From CSP1-5 sp964348275 (GTDB lineage Bacteria > Methylomirabilota > Methylomirabilia > Methylomirabilales > CSP1-5), in contig CAYGBT010000012.1 of assembly GCA_964348275.1 (NCBI GenBank), forward strand, positions 1-64,000: 64,000 nt of DNA, written 5' to 3'. Position 1 is the stretch's first letter. Each line of letters starts with the position of its first letter. Both the position numbers and the translations under genes were made by a program. Shown here one piece after another: positions 16,525 to 25,524 of this stretch. The notes under the pieces were generated by a model that saw only the letters and a program-made list of their open reading frames with translations, ran no database searches and was not told the DNA's origin.

Positions 16525-17193
16525 TCACGACGAAGGCCATTGCTCCTTCACCCACTTCTCGTAGTCCTCGGCGGAGTGCACGGTGAGATGGCCGAGCATC
16601 CCGGAATGCCCAAATCCGCACAGTTCAGCGCAGGGGATCTCGTACACGCCGGGCTTGGTCGCTTCAAACCAGCCTTGGATCGTGCGCCCCGGCACGGCAT
16701 CCTGTTTGAGCCGAAGATTGGGGACAAAAAAGCTATGGATGACGTCTTTCGAGGTGAGAAAGACTTGGACCACCCGGTTGACCGGAACGTGCATCTCGTT
16801 GTCCAGTTGTAAATCATCCGCCGTGTCGAACTTCCCGTCCGGCCCGGGATAGAGAATCTCCCAGTTAAACTGCTTGCCAGTGATGCGGACCTGAATATTA
16901 CTGGGCGGGACCTGTTGCTTGATTCGCCCCCACAGTGGCTTGCTCATAAAGGCGAACACGACAAATATGACGGCAGTGATACTAGTCCAGGTGAGCTCGA
17001 GCACGGTATTGCCATGGAGGTAGGTCGCACGACGGCCCTCGCGGTGCCGGTACATGAACAGAAAGGCTAGCATCGCTGCCGCCACCAGGAAGAATGCTGC
17101 CGCAGTGATGTAATAGATCACGTAAAAGAGAAAGTCGATCTCCCCCCCGTAGCTCGAGACGTTCTCCGGGAGCCACCGTAACATATCTAACAT
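16525..17193 (-). CDS. coxB: Cytochrome c oxidase subunit II with CuA site
   Basis: The 222-residue subunit has two N-terminal membrane helices and a periplasmic cupredoxin domain with the binuclear CuA motif CAELCGFGHSGM (about residues 188-199), plus the distal His in DVIHSFFVP. It lacks a fused cytochrome c domain, so it takes electrons from a separate carrier, perhaps the blue-copper protein or a cytochrome encoded next door. It is the first gene of the operon, with GGAG 9 nt before the ATG. Confidence 0.95.
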   Translation of the reverse strand: MLDMLRWLPENVSSYGGEIDFLFYVIYYITAAAFFLVAAAMLAFLFMYRHREGRRATYLHGNTVLELTWTSITAVIFVVFAFMSKPLWGRIKQQVPPSNIQVRITGKQFNWEILYPGPDGKFDTADDLQLDNEMHVPVNRVVQVFLTSKDVIHSFFVPNLRLKQDAVPGRTIQGWFEATKPGVYEIPCAELCGFGHSGMLGHLTVHSAEDYEKWVKEQWPSS

Positions 17194-17648
17194 AGGGATT
17201 TCTCCGTCCTGCTCATCACGTGGTCCTTGGAGCTATTTCTAGACAAAGAAAATACCGTGCGCACAAAGGAGACACACGGCGTCAGCAACGCGGCTACCTG
17301 CTTACTTCGCTCAACCCGAAGCGACAGGCCTTACGAGGTGCAGGATCGGACAATCCCTCGAACTGATCCCGACTCGCTCAAAGACCGATCCAGATCATAA
17401 TTGGGGATGACCCGGACTGTCAAGCTTTATGATTGTGAGCAGTCAGCCGCGAGATAGCTGGGCAGGCTAGCAAGTTGGATCGCTCAAACGCTAGAAGGCT
17501 AAAATGCATCAGGTCTTCTGGCGTCCTAGCATGCTAGCCTGTATTGCTGATCAGTCGTCGGTTATCGATCTGGACCCCCTCTCGTGCGGGCAAGGTTGCG
17601 CGGATGAGAGGGGTCCGGTAACGGCGACACGGAATCCGGTTCCCGTGA
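17194..17648 (-). promoter_or_regulatory. Cox operon leader and spacer
   Basis: No gene is visible in these 455 bases. They hold the promoter at 17394-17423 and a long leader of about 200 bases before coxB. Beyond it, 17440-17560 contains loose GCTAGC/AGTCAGC-like units reminiscent of the degenerate repeats at 7.2 kb. Confidence 0.4.
17394..17423 (-). promoter_or_regulatory. Candidate promoter of the cox operon
   Basis: On the minus strand TTGACA (17418-17423), an 18-bp spacer and TATGAT (17394-17399) form a strong sigma70-type promoter about 200 bp upstream of coxB. Confidence 0.6.
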
Positions 17649-18350
17649 CTATTTCTTGAGCTCGAAAGCGACAGACGCCGTTTTGCCCGCCTCTACCGTC
17701 ACCTCCTGCTTCGTCGTCCCGAGGGTCTCGTGCCAGAGCTCGAGGGTGTACTTCCCGGGCGGGACATTCTCGATCTTGAAGTTACCTTTCTCGTCGGTGA
17801 CACCCACGTAAGGATGATCCGACACCACGACCCACCCCGCCATCCACGGATGGGCGTCACAGGTGATCTTGATGGTCTCGCCCTTCTTAAATTCTACCGC
17901 CATCTTTTTCCGGAAGCCGGGCTGCGCCCGATTGATGGCAGGATTTGCCTTGCTGTAGCTGTGGAAGTTGTGCAGGATGCGGTCACTGTTCAGGACCGTG
18001 AGCTTCCCGGGGGGTGTGACGACGACGTGAGGGCGAAACACGCAACCCTTTTGATCCAGGGTCGCCCCTTTGCCGTCCCACTTCCCCGTGGCCCCCTCTA
18101 CCGAGACTACGGCCCACTGAACCCCGTTCGTCCCCTTATCCACGACGAGGCTCTCGTCGAAAATGGGGGCCTTCCCGCAAACCTCCTTGTCCTTGGTGGG
18201 GGGAACCTCCTTTGGGGAGGGTGGCGTTCCGGCAAATTTCACCACGCCACCAATCGTTCCTCCCGCGGCGGTGGCGACGGGAACGCTCGCCAGCGCACTC
18301 AGCCCGAGAACGAAACTTGCGATCACAAAGATGGTCATACCCTTTCGCAT
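17649..18350 (-). CDS. Periplasmic blue-copper (plastocyanin-like) protein with Ig-like C-domain
   Basis: The 233-residue protein has a signal peptide (cleavage near residue 29 after VATAA). A cupredoxin domain carries a type I copper set in the C-terminal motif CDAHPWM (Cys, His, Met) with the distal His in RILHNFHSY. A carboxypeptidase-regulatory-like beta domain follows (about 180-233). Type I copper proteins carry single electrons. Lying between the bc-type complex and the oxidase operon, it may shuttle electrons from one to the other; that role is inferred. It follows the octahaem gene by 22 bp, so it is probably the last gene of that operon. Confidence 0.8.
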   Translation of the reverse strand: MRKGMTIFVIASFVLGLSALASVPVATAAGGTIGGVVKFAGTPPSPKEVPPTKDKEVCGKAPIFDESLVVDKGTNGVQWAVVSVEGATGKWDGKGATLDQKGCVFRPHVVVTPPGKLTVLNSDRILHNFHSYSKANPAINRAQPGFRKKMAVEFKKGETIKITCDAHPWMAGWVVVSDHPYVGVTDEKGNFKIENVPPGKYTLELWHETLGTTKQEVTVEAGKTASVAFELKK

Positions 18351-18372
18351 GGCATCTACCCCCCTCTGTTTT

Positions 18373-21087
18373 TCACTGCGGCCCGAGACTTAACAGATAC
18401 TCCCGCAAAGCCAGAATCTGCCTCTGCTCATCCCCTCCCAGGATCTCGTCCGGCCCGGAAAACTCGTCCAGGAAGTAGCTCGGCATCTTCGTTCCGGGCT
18501 GAACCTTCTGAGGGTCCTTCAGCCACGTCACAATCCACCCCGGCCTCAGACGTCGGTACGCCAAGGCAAAATCGGGCGCCCACCCCTCTGGCGGGCCTTC
18601 CGGCTTCTTGAGCCCTTGCATGTGACAGCTCCCGCACGCGAAGTACTCTTGCGAGGCCAGGGCCCTGCCGGCCTCCACCAACTCCGGCTTCAGCTCCTCG
18701 GCCGGCGGCACGAACTCATAGGGAACCTTGAGCCCCGCCAGGGAAACGAAGTAGCTCGCCAGATCCGCCATTTCGCTTTCAATGAGGTCGAATGTCGGCA
18801 TCCGTATCTGCAACCAGGGCCGGATGGGAGTCGGCCGATTGAGGAACTCGAAGAGCCACTCGGCCTGGACCTTTTCCCCTTCGCTCAAGCTTCCCTCCGT
18901 TAAGACGAGGGGAGGGGGTGCTTCATTCAAGCGCCCCTCATATCGGATCCGGACATCTCCCCCTCTCCCCTCGATAATGTGGCATCCGACGCAGTTATAC
19001 CCGCGGACCAGGCGGCGACCCCTCGCAATGGCCTTCCGCTCCGCGGTTTCCTCTTCACGAAATCGGTTGGGAACATTAGCATCGGTGAAGCCTTTCAGCA
19101 GCACCCGGAGGGTCTTCACTTCCTCGTCGGAGAATCGGAAGTTGGGCATGCGCAACTGCTCTCGATCGGTCCGATAAATCTGCGGATCCTTCATCTTCCA
19201 GAACGTCCAGTCCTCCCAGGTGTGATGGACCTCGACCGCATCCCCAAAAGAGAGCTGCAACAGCCGTTTGTGCCCGAAATTGCTGATCTCCGGTGCAATC
19301 TGCTTGGTGGTCTCAAATCCCCGAATCTTATGACACCCGAAGCAGCCCCTGAGCCTGATGAGTTTCTCCCCCTCTTCGATCCGTTCCTTCTGTTTGAGCC
19401 CCTCCAAAAGGGCCGGCGGCATCCCCTGTTGCTCCCCGAGGGTCATCAGGAAGGCGGTCAGGGCGCTGGCCTCTTCGTCGGTAAGTCGAAGGCTTGGCAT
19501 CGGCGTCCCAGGCCGGATGGCACTCGGATTTTTTAGCCAGCGGAAGATCCATTCCGGATCCTTGATCTTGGTAGCCACATTGCTGAGATCCGGTGCAAAG
19601 TCTCGACCGATCAGCTTGCCAAGTGCAGTTCGGGTGACCTTCTCTTCATAGAGCGAGCGAATGGCGTGGCAGCCAAGGCAGCCGACCCGTTCATAGATCT
19701 CCCTCCCCGTTTCCGGAGAGGCATCGGGGTTAAAGCGACCCGGCCCAGGCGGATCCGGTTCTGACTTGTCCAACAGATAGGCCGCGATGGCGGTCGCGTG
19801 TTCCTTTGAAAGGCTAAAGTCCGGCATTCGGGTGTGGGGGAGATACGATTGAGGACTTTGGATCCACTGAATGAGCCACGCCGGTTCCACCTTATTCCCG
19901 ACCCGCGTGAGATCCGGGCCCACCTTGGGCAGCCCTATAAAGCCCTCGGCCGGATGGCACCCATGGCATCCTAGGATCTCGAACATTGTGATCCCCTTGG
20001 TCAGGGTGGGGGCCAAGTCAACCCACTCTACCTTGGCGTCCTCGCCTTTCTTTACAGGGGTGATGAACTCGGACCGTTCCAGGTGGCATTTGCGGCAGGA
20101 AGACTGCACGAGCTCGCCCCGGAGGAGCGGGAAATCCCACAGGATGTGGGAACTGCCTCCGTATTCCTTGCCAAAGCCGTGCGGCGTATCAGGAATCCGA
20201 CCGTCCACGAGGGTCTCGTAATCGAGGGCCGTCCCCTGACCTTCATGGCAGATGGAACAGCCATACTGACTCACGGGATGTTTCCCCAGTATGGCTTCGC
20301 GCTTTGGATGGGTCTGAAAGGGCGGCGGGGCGTTCTCGAAGCCCGCCCGGTCAATTCCCAGATGGCACGTCTGGCACCGGTCGACCCGGAGCGTGAAGAC
20401 GTCGAACTCATTTTTGTCGATGCCCTCCACCACCACCTGCTTCACTTCCAAGGGCCGGGTCTCGATCCCCTCCAGCCGCCGTTCCAGGCGCAATACCTCC
20501 GTGCTAATTTCCTTGGCCCTGTCCCGAATCTCTTGGATGCGCCGGTCGAATGCCTTCACCCGCTTGTTCGCCTTGTCCAGGGAGATCTTGGCGGCGTTCA
20601 CCTGCGGTTCGAGCTCACGCTCTTGCTCCTGCAGGCGTTTTACCTCGGCCAGCTCGTCGCTGTAATCCTTTCCCTCGTGCTTCGCCTTGTCCCGCCAGTA
20701 GAATGCCTCGTCCAACTCGCTCCGGGTAAATCGGAGTTCCTGATTGATGTCCGCATACGCCGCTTTCTGTCGGGTGACGTCCCGGACGGCCGCCCGATAA
20801 TCGGGACCCTTTTTGGCCTCCTCGGCCCATCGCATCTCTTCTCGCAACGTCTGGAGTTTTTCTTGAATCTCGGGCTGATTGAGCCGCGCCCGGGCCTGTT
20901 CCAGCTCCTTCTGAACCGTCTGGTATTCGAACTGATTGAAATCGATCTGGTATTGGATCCAGGGCCGACGCGAGACCGCTTCATCCCACAGGGCCCACAC
21001 GGTCGTTCCGACCAAGATCATGCTCGAGACAAAGAAGATCATCCGGAGGGATCGCCGTTCGTCTGGGACAAACTTCCGCCGCGGCAT
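18373..21087 (-). CDS. Membrane-anchored octahaem cytochrome c with coiled coil
   Basis: The 904-residue protein has one N-terminal membrane helix (about 16-34) and a long charged coiled coil (about 45-205). Eight CxxCH sites begin at Cys 238, 277, 331, 374, 470, 582, 699 and 818. The latter half is a string of monohaem-type domains, five of which have the R/K/P-M-P axial-methionine motif (for example TRMPDF, TPMPSL, LRMPNF, IRMPTF, TKMPSY). It lies downstream of the split cytochrome b and Rieske genes and presumably replaces cytochrome c1 or f as electron exit. The combination of coiled coil and eight haems in one chain is unusual. The start has only a weak upstream GGAG. Confidence 0.9.
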   Translation of the reverse strand: MPRRKFVPDERRSLRMIFFVSSMILVGTTVWALWDEAVSRRPWIQYQIDFNQFEYQTVQKELEQARARLNQPEIQEKLQTLREEMRWAEEAKKGPDYRAAVRDVTRQKAAYADINQELRFTRSELDEAFYWRDKAKHEGKDYSDELAEVKRLQEQERELEPQVNAAKISLDKANKRVKAFDRRIQEIRDRAKEISTEVLRLERRLEGIETRPLEVKQVVVEGIDKNEFDVFTLRVDRCQTCHLGIDRAGFENAPPPFQTHPKREAILGKHPVSQYGCSICHEGQGTALDYETLVDGRIPDTPHGFGKEYGGSSHILWDFPLLRGELVQSSCRKCHLERSEFITPVKKGEDAKVEWVDLAPTLTKGITMFEILGCHGCHPAEGFIGLPKVGPDLTRVGNKVEPAWLIQWIQSPQSYLPHTRMPDFSLSKEHATAIAAYLLDKSEPDPPGPGRFNPDASPETGREIYERVGCLGCHAIRSLYEEKVTRTALGKLIGRDFAPDLSNVATKIKDPEWIFRWLKNPSAIRPGTPMPSLRLTDEEASALTAFLMTLGEQQGMPPALLEGLKQKERIEEGEKLIRLRGCFGCHKIRGFETTKQIAPEISNFGHKRLLQLSFGDAVEVHHTWEDWTFWKMKDPQIYRTDREQLRMPNFRFSDEEVKTLRVLLKGFTDANVPNRFREEETAERKAIARGRRLVRGYNCVGCHIIEGRGGDVRIRYEGRLNEAPPPLVLTEGSLSEGEKVQAEWLFEFLNRPTPIRPWLQIRMPTFDLIESEMADLASYFVSLAGLKVPYEFVPPAEELKPELVEAGRALASQEYFACGSCHMQGLKKPEGPPEGWAPDFALAYRRLRPGWIVTWLKDPQKVQPGTKMPSYFLDEFSGPDEILGGDEQRQILALREYLLSLGPQ

Positions 21088-21130
21088 TGTTACGTTACTC
21101 CGTGTGTGGCGTAATGAGGGAATCGCTCGG

Positions 21131-22000
21131 TCAGACGTTGAACCAGGGCGTGACCCAGAGGTACTTAATATTGAACGCGATGCGTAAAAACATCTTGATC
21201 GGCAATCCCAGCATCGTCACGAAGAGGAAAGCGACGATCCCGTAGCGAATGGGTCCCAGCTCTTGCAACACGGGACTCGTCTTGTGCTTCCAGAACCAGA
21301 AAGCCACGGGCAGCCCAACCATGTAGAGGGTCACCACCACCAGTCCCACCAGCTCCACACCAAAGATCTTCGGATTTCCCAGATAATAAAACGGTCCCCA
21401 GTACGGCAGATCGACATTCGTGAGGGCAATCACCTTGTGCGGGTCCCATACCTCCCACGGCCAGAAGAGGTTCCAGCCCGGGCCCCTCAGAAAGACCCCC
21501 GTTACGATCAGACTCACCCAAAGGACGAGGAACCCGAACAGAAATGTGGTGACCGCAAATTTCCGCTCTGCGAAGGTGTAATAGCCGTTTCCTTTTGGAT
21601 TGATGTCGATATACGGGATCACCATGAGTCCGACGATAATCAGCGTAGGGAGCACCACCCCGGCGATCCAGGGGTCGAAGTAGACAAGCATCTCCTGCAG
21701 GCCTAGGAAGTACCAAGGGGCCTTGGACGGGTTGGGAGTGTTGGTGGGATTGGCCGGCTCCTCCATGGGGGCGTCGATGTAGATAGACCAAACCATGAGG
21801 AAGGCCATCACGATGACGGAGGCGACAAACTCTGACCGGACGAGATAGGGCCACGAGTGGATCTTATCCTCAATGGGTTTAATCTTGGGCTTTGGAGGCG
21901 CTGCCTTGGCCTTCTCGGCCACCGCCGCCCGTCCAGGTCCCTCTGCCACTGTTGTCCACCCTCCCATATTGACGGGTGCAAGGGCGAGCCCCTGGCCCAT
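21131..22000 (-). CDS. Cytochrome b C-terminal part (subunit IV-like)
   Basis: About 289 residues with a Pro/Lys/Ala-rich N-terminal tail of about 45 residues and six to seven hydrophobic helices. The quinol-oxidation motif region appears as DPWIAGVVLP/TLIIVGL and KAPWYFLGLQEML, as in cytochrome b6f subunit IV. It begins just after the stop of the b6-like gene. The exact start is uncertain (ATG 22000, or a GTG further in behind GGGAGG). It completes the split cytochrome b of the bc-type complex, with an extra C-terminal helix pair. Confidence 0.88.
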   Translation of the reverse strand: MGQGLALAPVNMGGWTTVAEGPGRAAVAEKAKAAPPKPKIKPIEDKIHSWPYLVRSEFVASVIVMAFLMVWSIYIDAPMEEPANPTNTPNPSKAPWYFLGLQEMLVYFDPWIAGVVLPTLIIVGLMVIPYIDINPKGNGYYTFAERKFAVTTFLFGFLVLWVSLIVTGVFLRGPGWNLFWPWEVWDPHKVIALTNVDLPYWGPFYYLGNPKIFGVELVGLVVVTLYMVGLPVAFWFWKHKTSPVLQELGPIRYGIVAFLFVTMLGLPIKMFLRIAFNIKYLWVTPWFNV

Positions 22001-22001
22001 G

Positions 22002-22775
22002 CTACAGGGGTCCCGAAATCCCTCCGTCCTTACGAATACGCCAGAAATGCACAATCATCAGCACGCTGGCCAAGATGGGGAGAAAGATACAATGCAACAC
22101 ATAAAACCGGAGCAGCGTCGGAGGGCCCACGATCGTCCCCCCGAGAAGAAACGCGCGGGCATCGTACCGGGGCGTCACGCCGACCAACTGGGCAAAGGGG
22201 CCTTCGTGACCCAACAGCGGCGTTGCTCGGGCCATGTTCGTCCCGACGGTGACCGCCCAAATCGAGAGCTGGTCCCACGGAAGCAAATAGCCCGTGAAGG
22301 AGAGGAGCAGGGTGAGGGTGAGGAGAATCACCCCGATGACCCAGTTGAATTCCCGAGGAGATTTATAAGAACCGGTCATGAAAACGCGAAACATATGCAA
22401 CCACACGGTGAGAACCATGCCGTGGGCCGCCCACCGATGCATGTTCCGGACGAGCATGCCAAAAGGGACGTCAAACTGCAGATACTTCATGTCGGCATAG
22501 GCGTACTCCGCCACCGGCCGGTAATAGAACATCAGGACAACACCTGTCACCGTCAGAACTAAGAACAGGAGAAACGTGATCCCCCCCATACACCAGGTAA
22601 ACCGGACGCGGATGGCGTGGCGCCTGATCTTGGGTGGGTGGAGATGCATCCAGACGTTGGACATGATTTGTAATGTCCGGTTCCGCGGGGTATCGGCATA
22701 ATCATGGCGAAACATCGAGCGCCAGACCTGCGATTCCAAGATCGTCTTTTGCAAATCCTTCAGCCGCTTAATCAT
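22002..22775 (-). CDS. Cytochrome b N-terminal part (b6-like, dihaem)
   Basis: The 257-residue protein has four core membrane helices. The two haem-ligand His pairs are visible: NMHRWAAHGMV with VWLHMFRV in one helix pair, and the ligands in RFYVLHCIF and LMIVHFWRI at the C-terminus. It ends in RIRKDGGISGPL, close to the conserved end of b6-type proteins. It forms the quinone-reactive core with the Rieske and subunit IV-like proteins and lies 20 bp downstream of the Rieske gene. Confidence 0.93.
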   Translation of the reverse strand: MIKRLKDLQKTILESQVWRSMFRHDYADTPRNRTLQIMSNVWMHLHPPKIRRHAIRVRFTWCMGGITFLLFLVLTVTGVVLMFYYRPVAEYAYADMKYLQFDVPFGMLVRNMHRWAAHGMVLTVWLHMFRVFMTGSYKSPREFNWVIGVILLTLTLLLSFTGYLLPWDQLSIWAVTVGTNMARATPLLGHEGPFAQLVGVTPRYDARAFLLGGTIVGPPTLLRFYVLHCIFLPILASVLMIVHFWRIRKDGGISGPL

Positions 22776-22795
22776 GTCTCTCTCCCGTGAGCCAT

Positions 22796-23356
22796 CTACA
22801 CCCTCAAGAGACTATCCGGATATTGTTCGTCCGGATTCTCTCCTGGCCTCATACTATACACAACCGACTTATCAACCACCAAGTCCCCCTCTGGACTGAG
22901 CGCGATCCTCGCACGGTCCAAGGGTCGAGGGGCTGGTCCTTCAAAATTCAGCCCACTCATATAAAAGCCGCTTCCATGGCAGGGACACTTATATTTGTTG
23001 TCTGCCGGTATCCAGTTCGGCGTACACCCCAGGTGGGTGCAGATCGCCAACATCGCGAAAAAAGTTCCGTCTTCGTATCGGACGATCCAGACCCGCTGGG
23101 ATTGCTTGAAACGTGTATCCACCGTCCCCGGTTGGAAGGTATCCGGACGACCCGCCTTGAAACGCGGACTCGGCTCGAATAGAACCCGCGGGAACATGAA
23201 GCGAAGAAAGGCCACCGAGATGGTCGATAGAAAGGCTAATACTCCGCCCCACGCTGTCAGCGATATAAAGTCCCTCCGGGACCAGATCGTTGTCTCGCCT
23301 ACCTCCTCGGTCTCGACTCCCGCCTTCGCGATCTCAATCCCTGTGTCTCTGGCCAT
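22796..23356 (-). CDS. Rieske 2Fe-2S protein
   Basis: The 186-residue protein has a twin-Arg-like SRRDFISLTAWGG stretch before its single membrane helix, suggesting Tat export. The soluble domain carries both Rieske boxes, CTHLGC and CPCHGSGF, which ligate the 2Fe-2S cluster. It transfers electrons from quinol to the c-type haems. I chose the ATG at 23356 because GGGGCAGGA immediately precedes it; the open frame runs back to 23527 without similarity. It is the first gene of the bc-type operon. Confidence 0.93.
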   Translation of the reverse strand: MARDTGIEIAKAGVETEEVGETTIWSRRDFISLTAWGGVLAFLSTISVAFLRFMFPRVLFEPSPRFKAGRPDTFQPGTVDTRFKQSQRVWIVRYEDGTFFAMLAICTHLGCTPNWIPADNKYKCPCHGSGFYMSGLNFEGPAPRPLDRARIALSPEGDLVVDKSVVYSMRPGENPDEQYPDSLLRV

Positions 23357-23607
23357 TCCTGCCCCGAGTTTCCTTGATATCAGACAAAAGCCCCGCCCGC
23401 TCAACCTGGGCGGGGACATTACTACATCGCGCCAGTGACGTTGTCGAAGGCGGGAATCAACCTTTGAGGGCACAAGAGGCCCTGGAGGGATCCGCGTTAA
23501 TCTCCACGGGGGAGGCTTGCTCGCCACTCACTCCCCCAGACCTTTGAGCCTGACAAAGAGCCCGCCCCTTCAAAATCAAGCAGAACGGGCCTTCTTCTTA
23601 AGTTCTT

Positions 23608-23636
23608 TTTCTAATGATAAGCGCGCCAAATGTCAA
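23608..23636 (-). promoter_or_regulatory. Candidate promoter of the Rieske/cytochrome b operon
   Basis: On the minus strand TTGACA (23631-23636), a 17-bp spacer and TAGAAA (23608-23613, 4/6 match) lie about 250 bp before the Rieske start. The leader downstream contains GC-rich complementary runs (GCCCG and CGGGC) that could fold. Confidence 0.4.
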
Positions 23637-23748
23637 GGGTAAAATCACCGTCGTCATGCCATGGCATGCGCGTCGTCATCTTCTGGCACGAGACGGATGG
23701 GGAGGCAATGGGCTAATTTTTTCCCGAACCAACCGTTCTGAACGCTCC

Positions 23749-24117
23749 TTACTTGCCTGCGGCCTTGGCCCTTTCCTTGAGCGCCTTGCCGTGCTTTGTC
23801 AAGATCTCTCCCATCCGCTCCAGCATCTCTTGCTGCATCTGCTGCCGGAGCTCCGGCGTCATCTGGCCCATGGCTTCACCGTACTTCTGCATCATCTCAC
23901 CTATCAGGGTCATGATCTCGCCGTGAACGGACATCATGGCTCCCATGATCGCTGGCGACCCCATCATGCCCATACCGGGTCCCATCATGCCCATACCGGG
24001 TCCCATCATGCCATAACCACCCATATGGCCCCTGTGGGGCGTTTGGTAGCCCAACGCGGACCCGCCCAAGCCCAGCACCAGGATTAAGGCTCCCGTCGTG
24101 ATCAATCTCTTCCGCAT
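23749..24117 (-). CDS. Periplasmic Met/Gly-rich small protein
   Basis: The 122-residue protein has a signal peptide (about residues 1-23) and a Met/Gly/His-rich stretch (about 28-60) made of repeated GMMGPGM units. A charged helical region with many Met and Glu residues follows (65-122). Met-rich periplasmic proteins often bind copper(I), which would suit a cluster of copper enzymes, but that is inference. The DNA of the repeat is a near-perfect tandem (two 21-bp copies around 23964-24010). It starts upstream of the bc operon promoter and is transcribed towards it. Confidence 0.7.
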   Translation of the reverse strand: MRKRLITTGALILVLGLGGSALGYQTPHRGHMGGYGMMGPGMGMMGPGMGMMGSPAIMGAMMSVHGEIMTLIGEMMQKYGEAMGQMTPELRQQMQQEMLERMGEILTKHGKALKERAKAAGK

Positions 24118-24357
24118 CGCACATCCCTCCTAAATGGTTCACGGTGCACAGTTCACGGTTCACAGTGGGAAAAATTACGAAATTCGAATTTCGAAATTGG
24201 AAATTGCAGTACCTCGGTCATCGGTTGTCGGACTTCGGCGAGCTCGCTTCGGGTCTGAGCGGTTCGGCCGAGCTCACCGTCGAGGCCTCAGGGTCGAAGA
24301 CAGTCGAGCCGTCACCGGCCATCGAACGCGGCGTCTAGCCCCAATGACCAGTTGCTT
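24118..24357. repeat. Spacer of degenerate short repeats
   Basis: No gene is seen. From 24136 to 24167 units of GGTTCACGGT/GTTCACAGT recur. From 24173 to 24207 the sequence alternates AAATTCGAAATTGGAAATT-like units, locally palindromic. After that come GGTCATCGGTTGTCGG-like units. The base composition differs sharply from the flanking genes. It is of the same kind as the spacers at 6.3 and 7.2 kb. Confidence 0.55.
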
Positions 24358-25377
24358 CTACCATGTGGCGTCAGGAAAAGTGCAGACCCCGCGATCCTCC
24401 CCGACCCGCTTGTACAGCCGGGAAACCCTCCACGGCTCGCCGAGGATGCCATCATGGATGGCCCAGCTTCGCCCCCGTACGGTCTTTTCGGCTCCCGGTT
24501 GACGAAAGGGGATGGAGCTGTCGAGGCGAGCGTAGAGCGCACCCCCGGGCTGAAACTCCCGGTGGACTCGCTCCATCTCCTCCCGGCGGACCGAATACTC
24601 ATAGTCGAAGCCATATCGCTCGTAAACGATTGCATTGTGATAGAACATTGCCTCTAAGGCAAACAGAGCGTGTCCGCTCCACCCGGCGAACTCGTCTACC
24701 AATCGGACCGCTTGCCTCAGCAGGCCAAGTCCACGCCGCGTCTGGCCTGGGGCCAATCCGGCCCGCATCGCGCGGTTCTCTTCCGGGAGGTTTCGACCTT
24801 TGGTCCCGAGGTAGGTGTCCTGTCCGACCAAGTCTCGGTCGATGGCGAAACGCTCAGATCGAGGATCACTGATGATAACAAAGGCGAGCTCGATCTCGTT
24901 GTAGGCCGCCGTCTGAAGTCTAATGAGGTAACACCAGTCGGGGTCCTGTGGCCGGGCCCGGACGCCGATCTGCACCATGCCCTCATCTGGAGGACAACAG
25001 AAGTCGACCAGGCGATTTCCTGCCGGATCGGTGAAGGCAACCGCATCAACCTGGAAGGTGGTAAAGATTGCCTCGGGGATGAGCCGCCGGTAGATCGCCT
25101 CTCGCTCCTCCCGGGGGAGCTGGTTTATCTGGAGGAGAGAGAGGCGCGACGGATCATGTCCCATTCCCAGCGTATCCCAGTCCTCAGGGTCGAGCGATCC
25201 CAGGAGGATTCGCTCGTCCCGCTCGGGGGTGAGTGCCGTCCTGAGGAGTCCTATACCGATCCCACGTCCTCGCCAGGGGCAGGCGACCTCCGATGCCGCC
25301 ACTTCGTAAACCCCCTTGATGCGCCTCCGTCCCCACCGGCTCTGCGGATGGAGGACGCTCATGCGATACCGAGGCAT
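24358..25377 (-). CDS. GNAT-like protein of unknown substrate
   Basis: The 339-residue product has, near its N-terminus, a pattern resembling the acetyl-CoA binding motif of GNAT enzymes (VACPWRGRGIGIGLLRTAL, about residues 32-50). The rest contains a long mixed region without a family I recognise, including CCPPDEG and a Tyr-rich C-terminal part. GNAT assignment rests on that motif alone. It may be an acetyltransferase-related protein with a large extra domain. The start codon has only a weak upstream site; an internal ATG at 25362 is an alternative. Confidence 0.5.
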   Translation of the reverse strand: MPRYRMSVLHPQSRWGRRRIKGVYEVAASEVACPWRGRGIGIGLLRTALTPERDERILLGSLDPEDWDTLGMGHDPSRLSLLQINQLPREEREAIYRRLIPEAIFTTFQVDAVAFTDPAGNRLVDFCCPPDEGMVQIGVRARPQDPDWCYLIRLQTAAYNEIELAFVIISDPRSERFAIDRDLVGQDTYLGTKGRNLPEENRAMRAGLAPGQTRRGLGLLRQAVRLVDEFAGWSGHALFALEAMFYHNAIVYERYGFDYEYSVRREEMERVHREFQPGGALYARLDSSIPFRQPGAEKTVRGRSWAIHDGILGEPWRVSRLYKRVGEDRGVCTFPDATW

Positions 25378-25524
25378 TCCAAAGCGTCCGGTGATCGATC
25401 GCTTCCGGCAGAGACGGAGTAGCGTTCAGGTCCTCAACGACCTTGGGGCAAGGAGCGAGTAAGGTCCGCTGGTCTTGCCCACCCCACCGGTTCCGCGATC
25501 GGAGGGGGAGGATGGGGGTGGTGA

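Noticed and set aside
23655..23668. CATGCCATGGCATG 14-bp palindrome as an operator
   Set aside because: It lies just upstream of the predicted -35 of the Rieske operon but consists of common NcoI/SphI-like units; nothing else supports a binding site.
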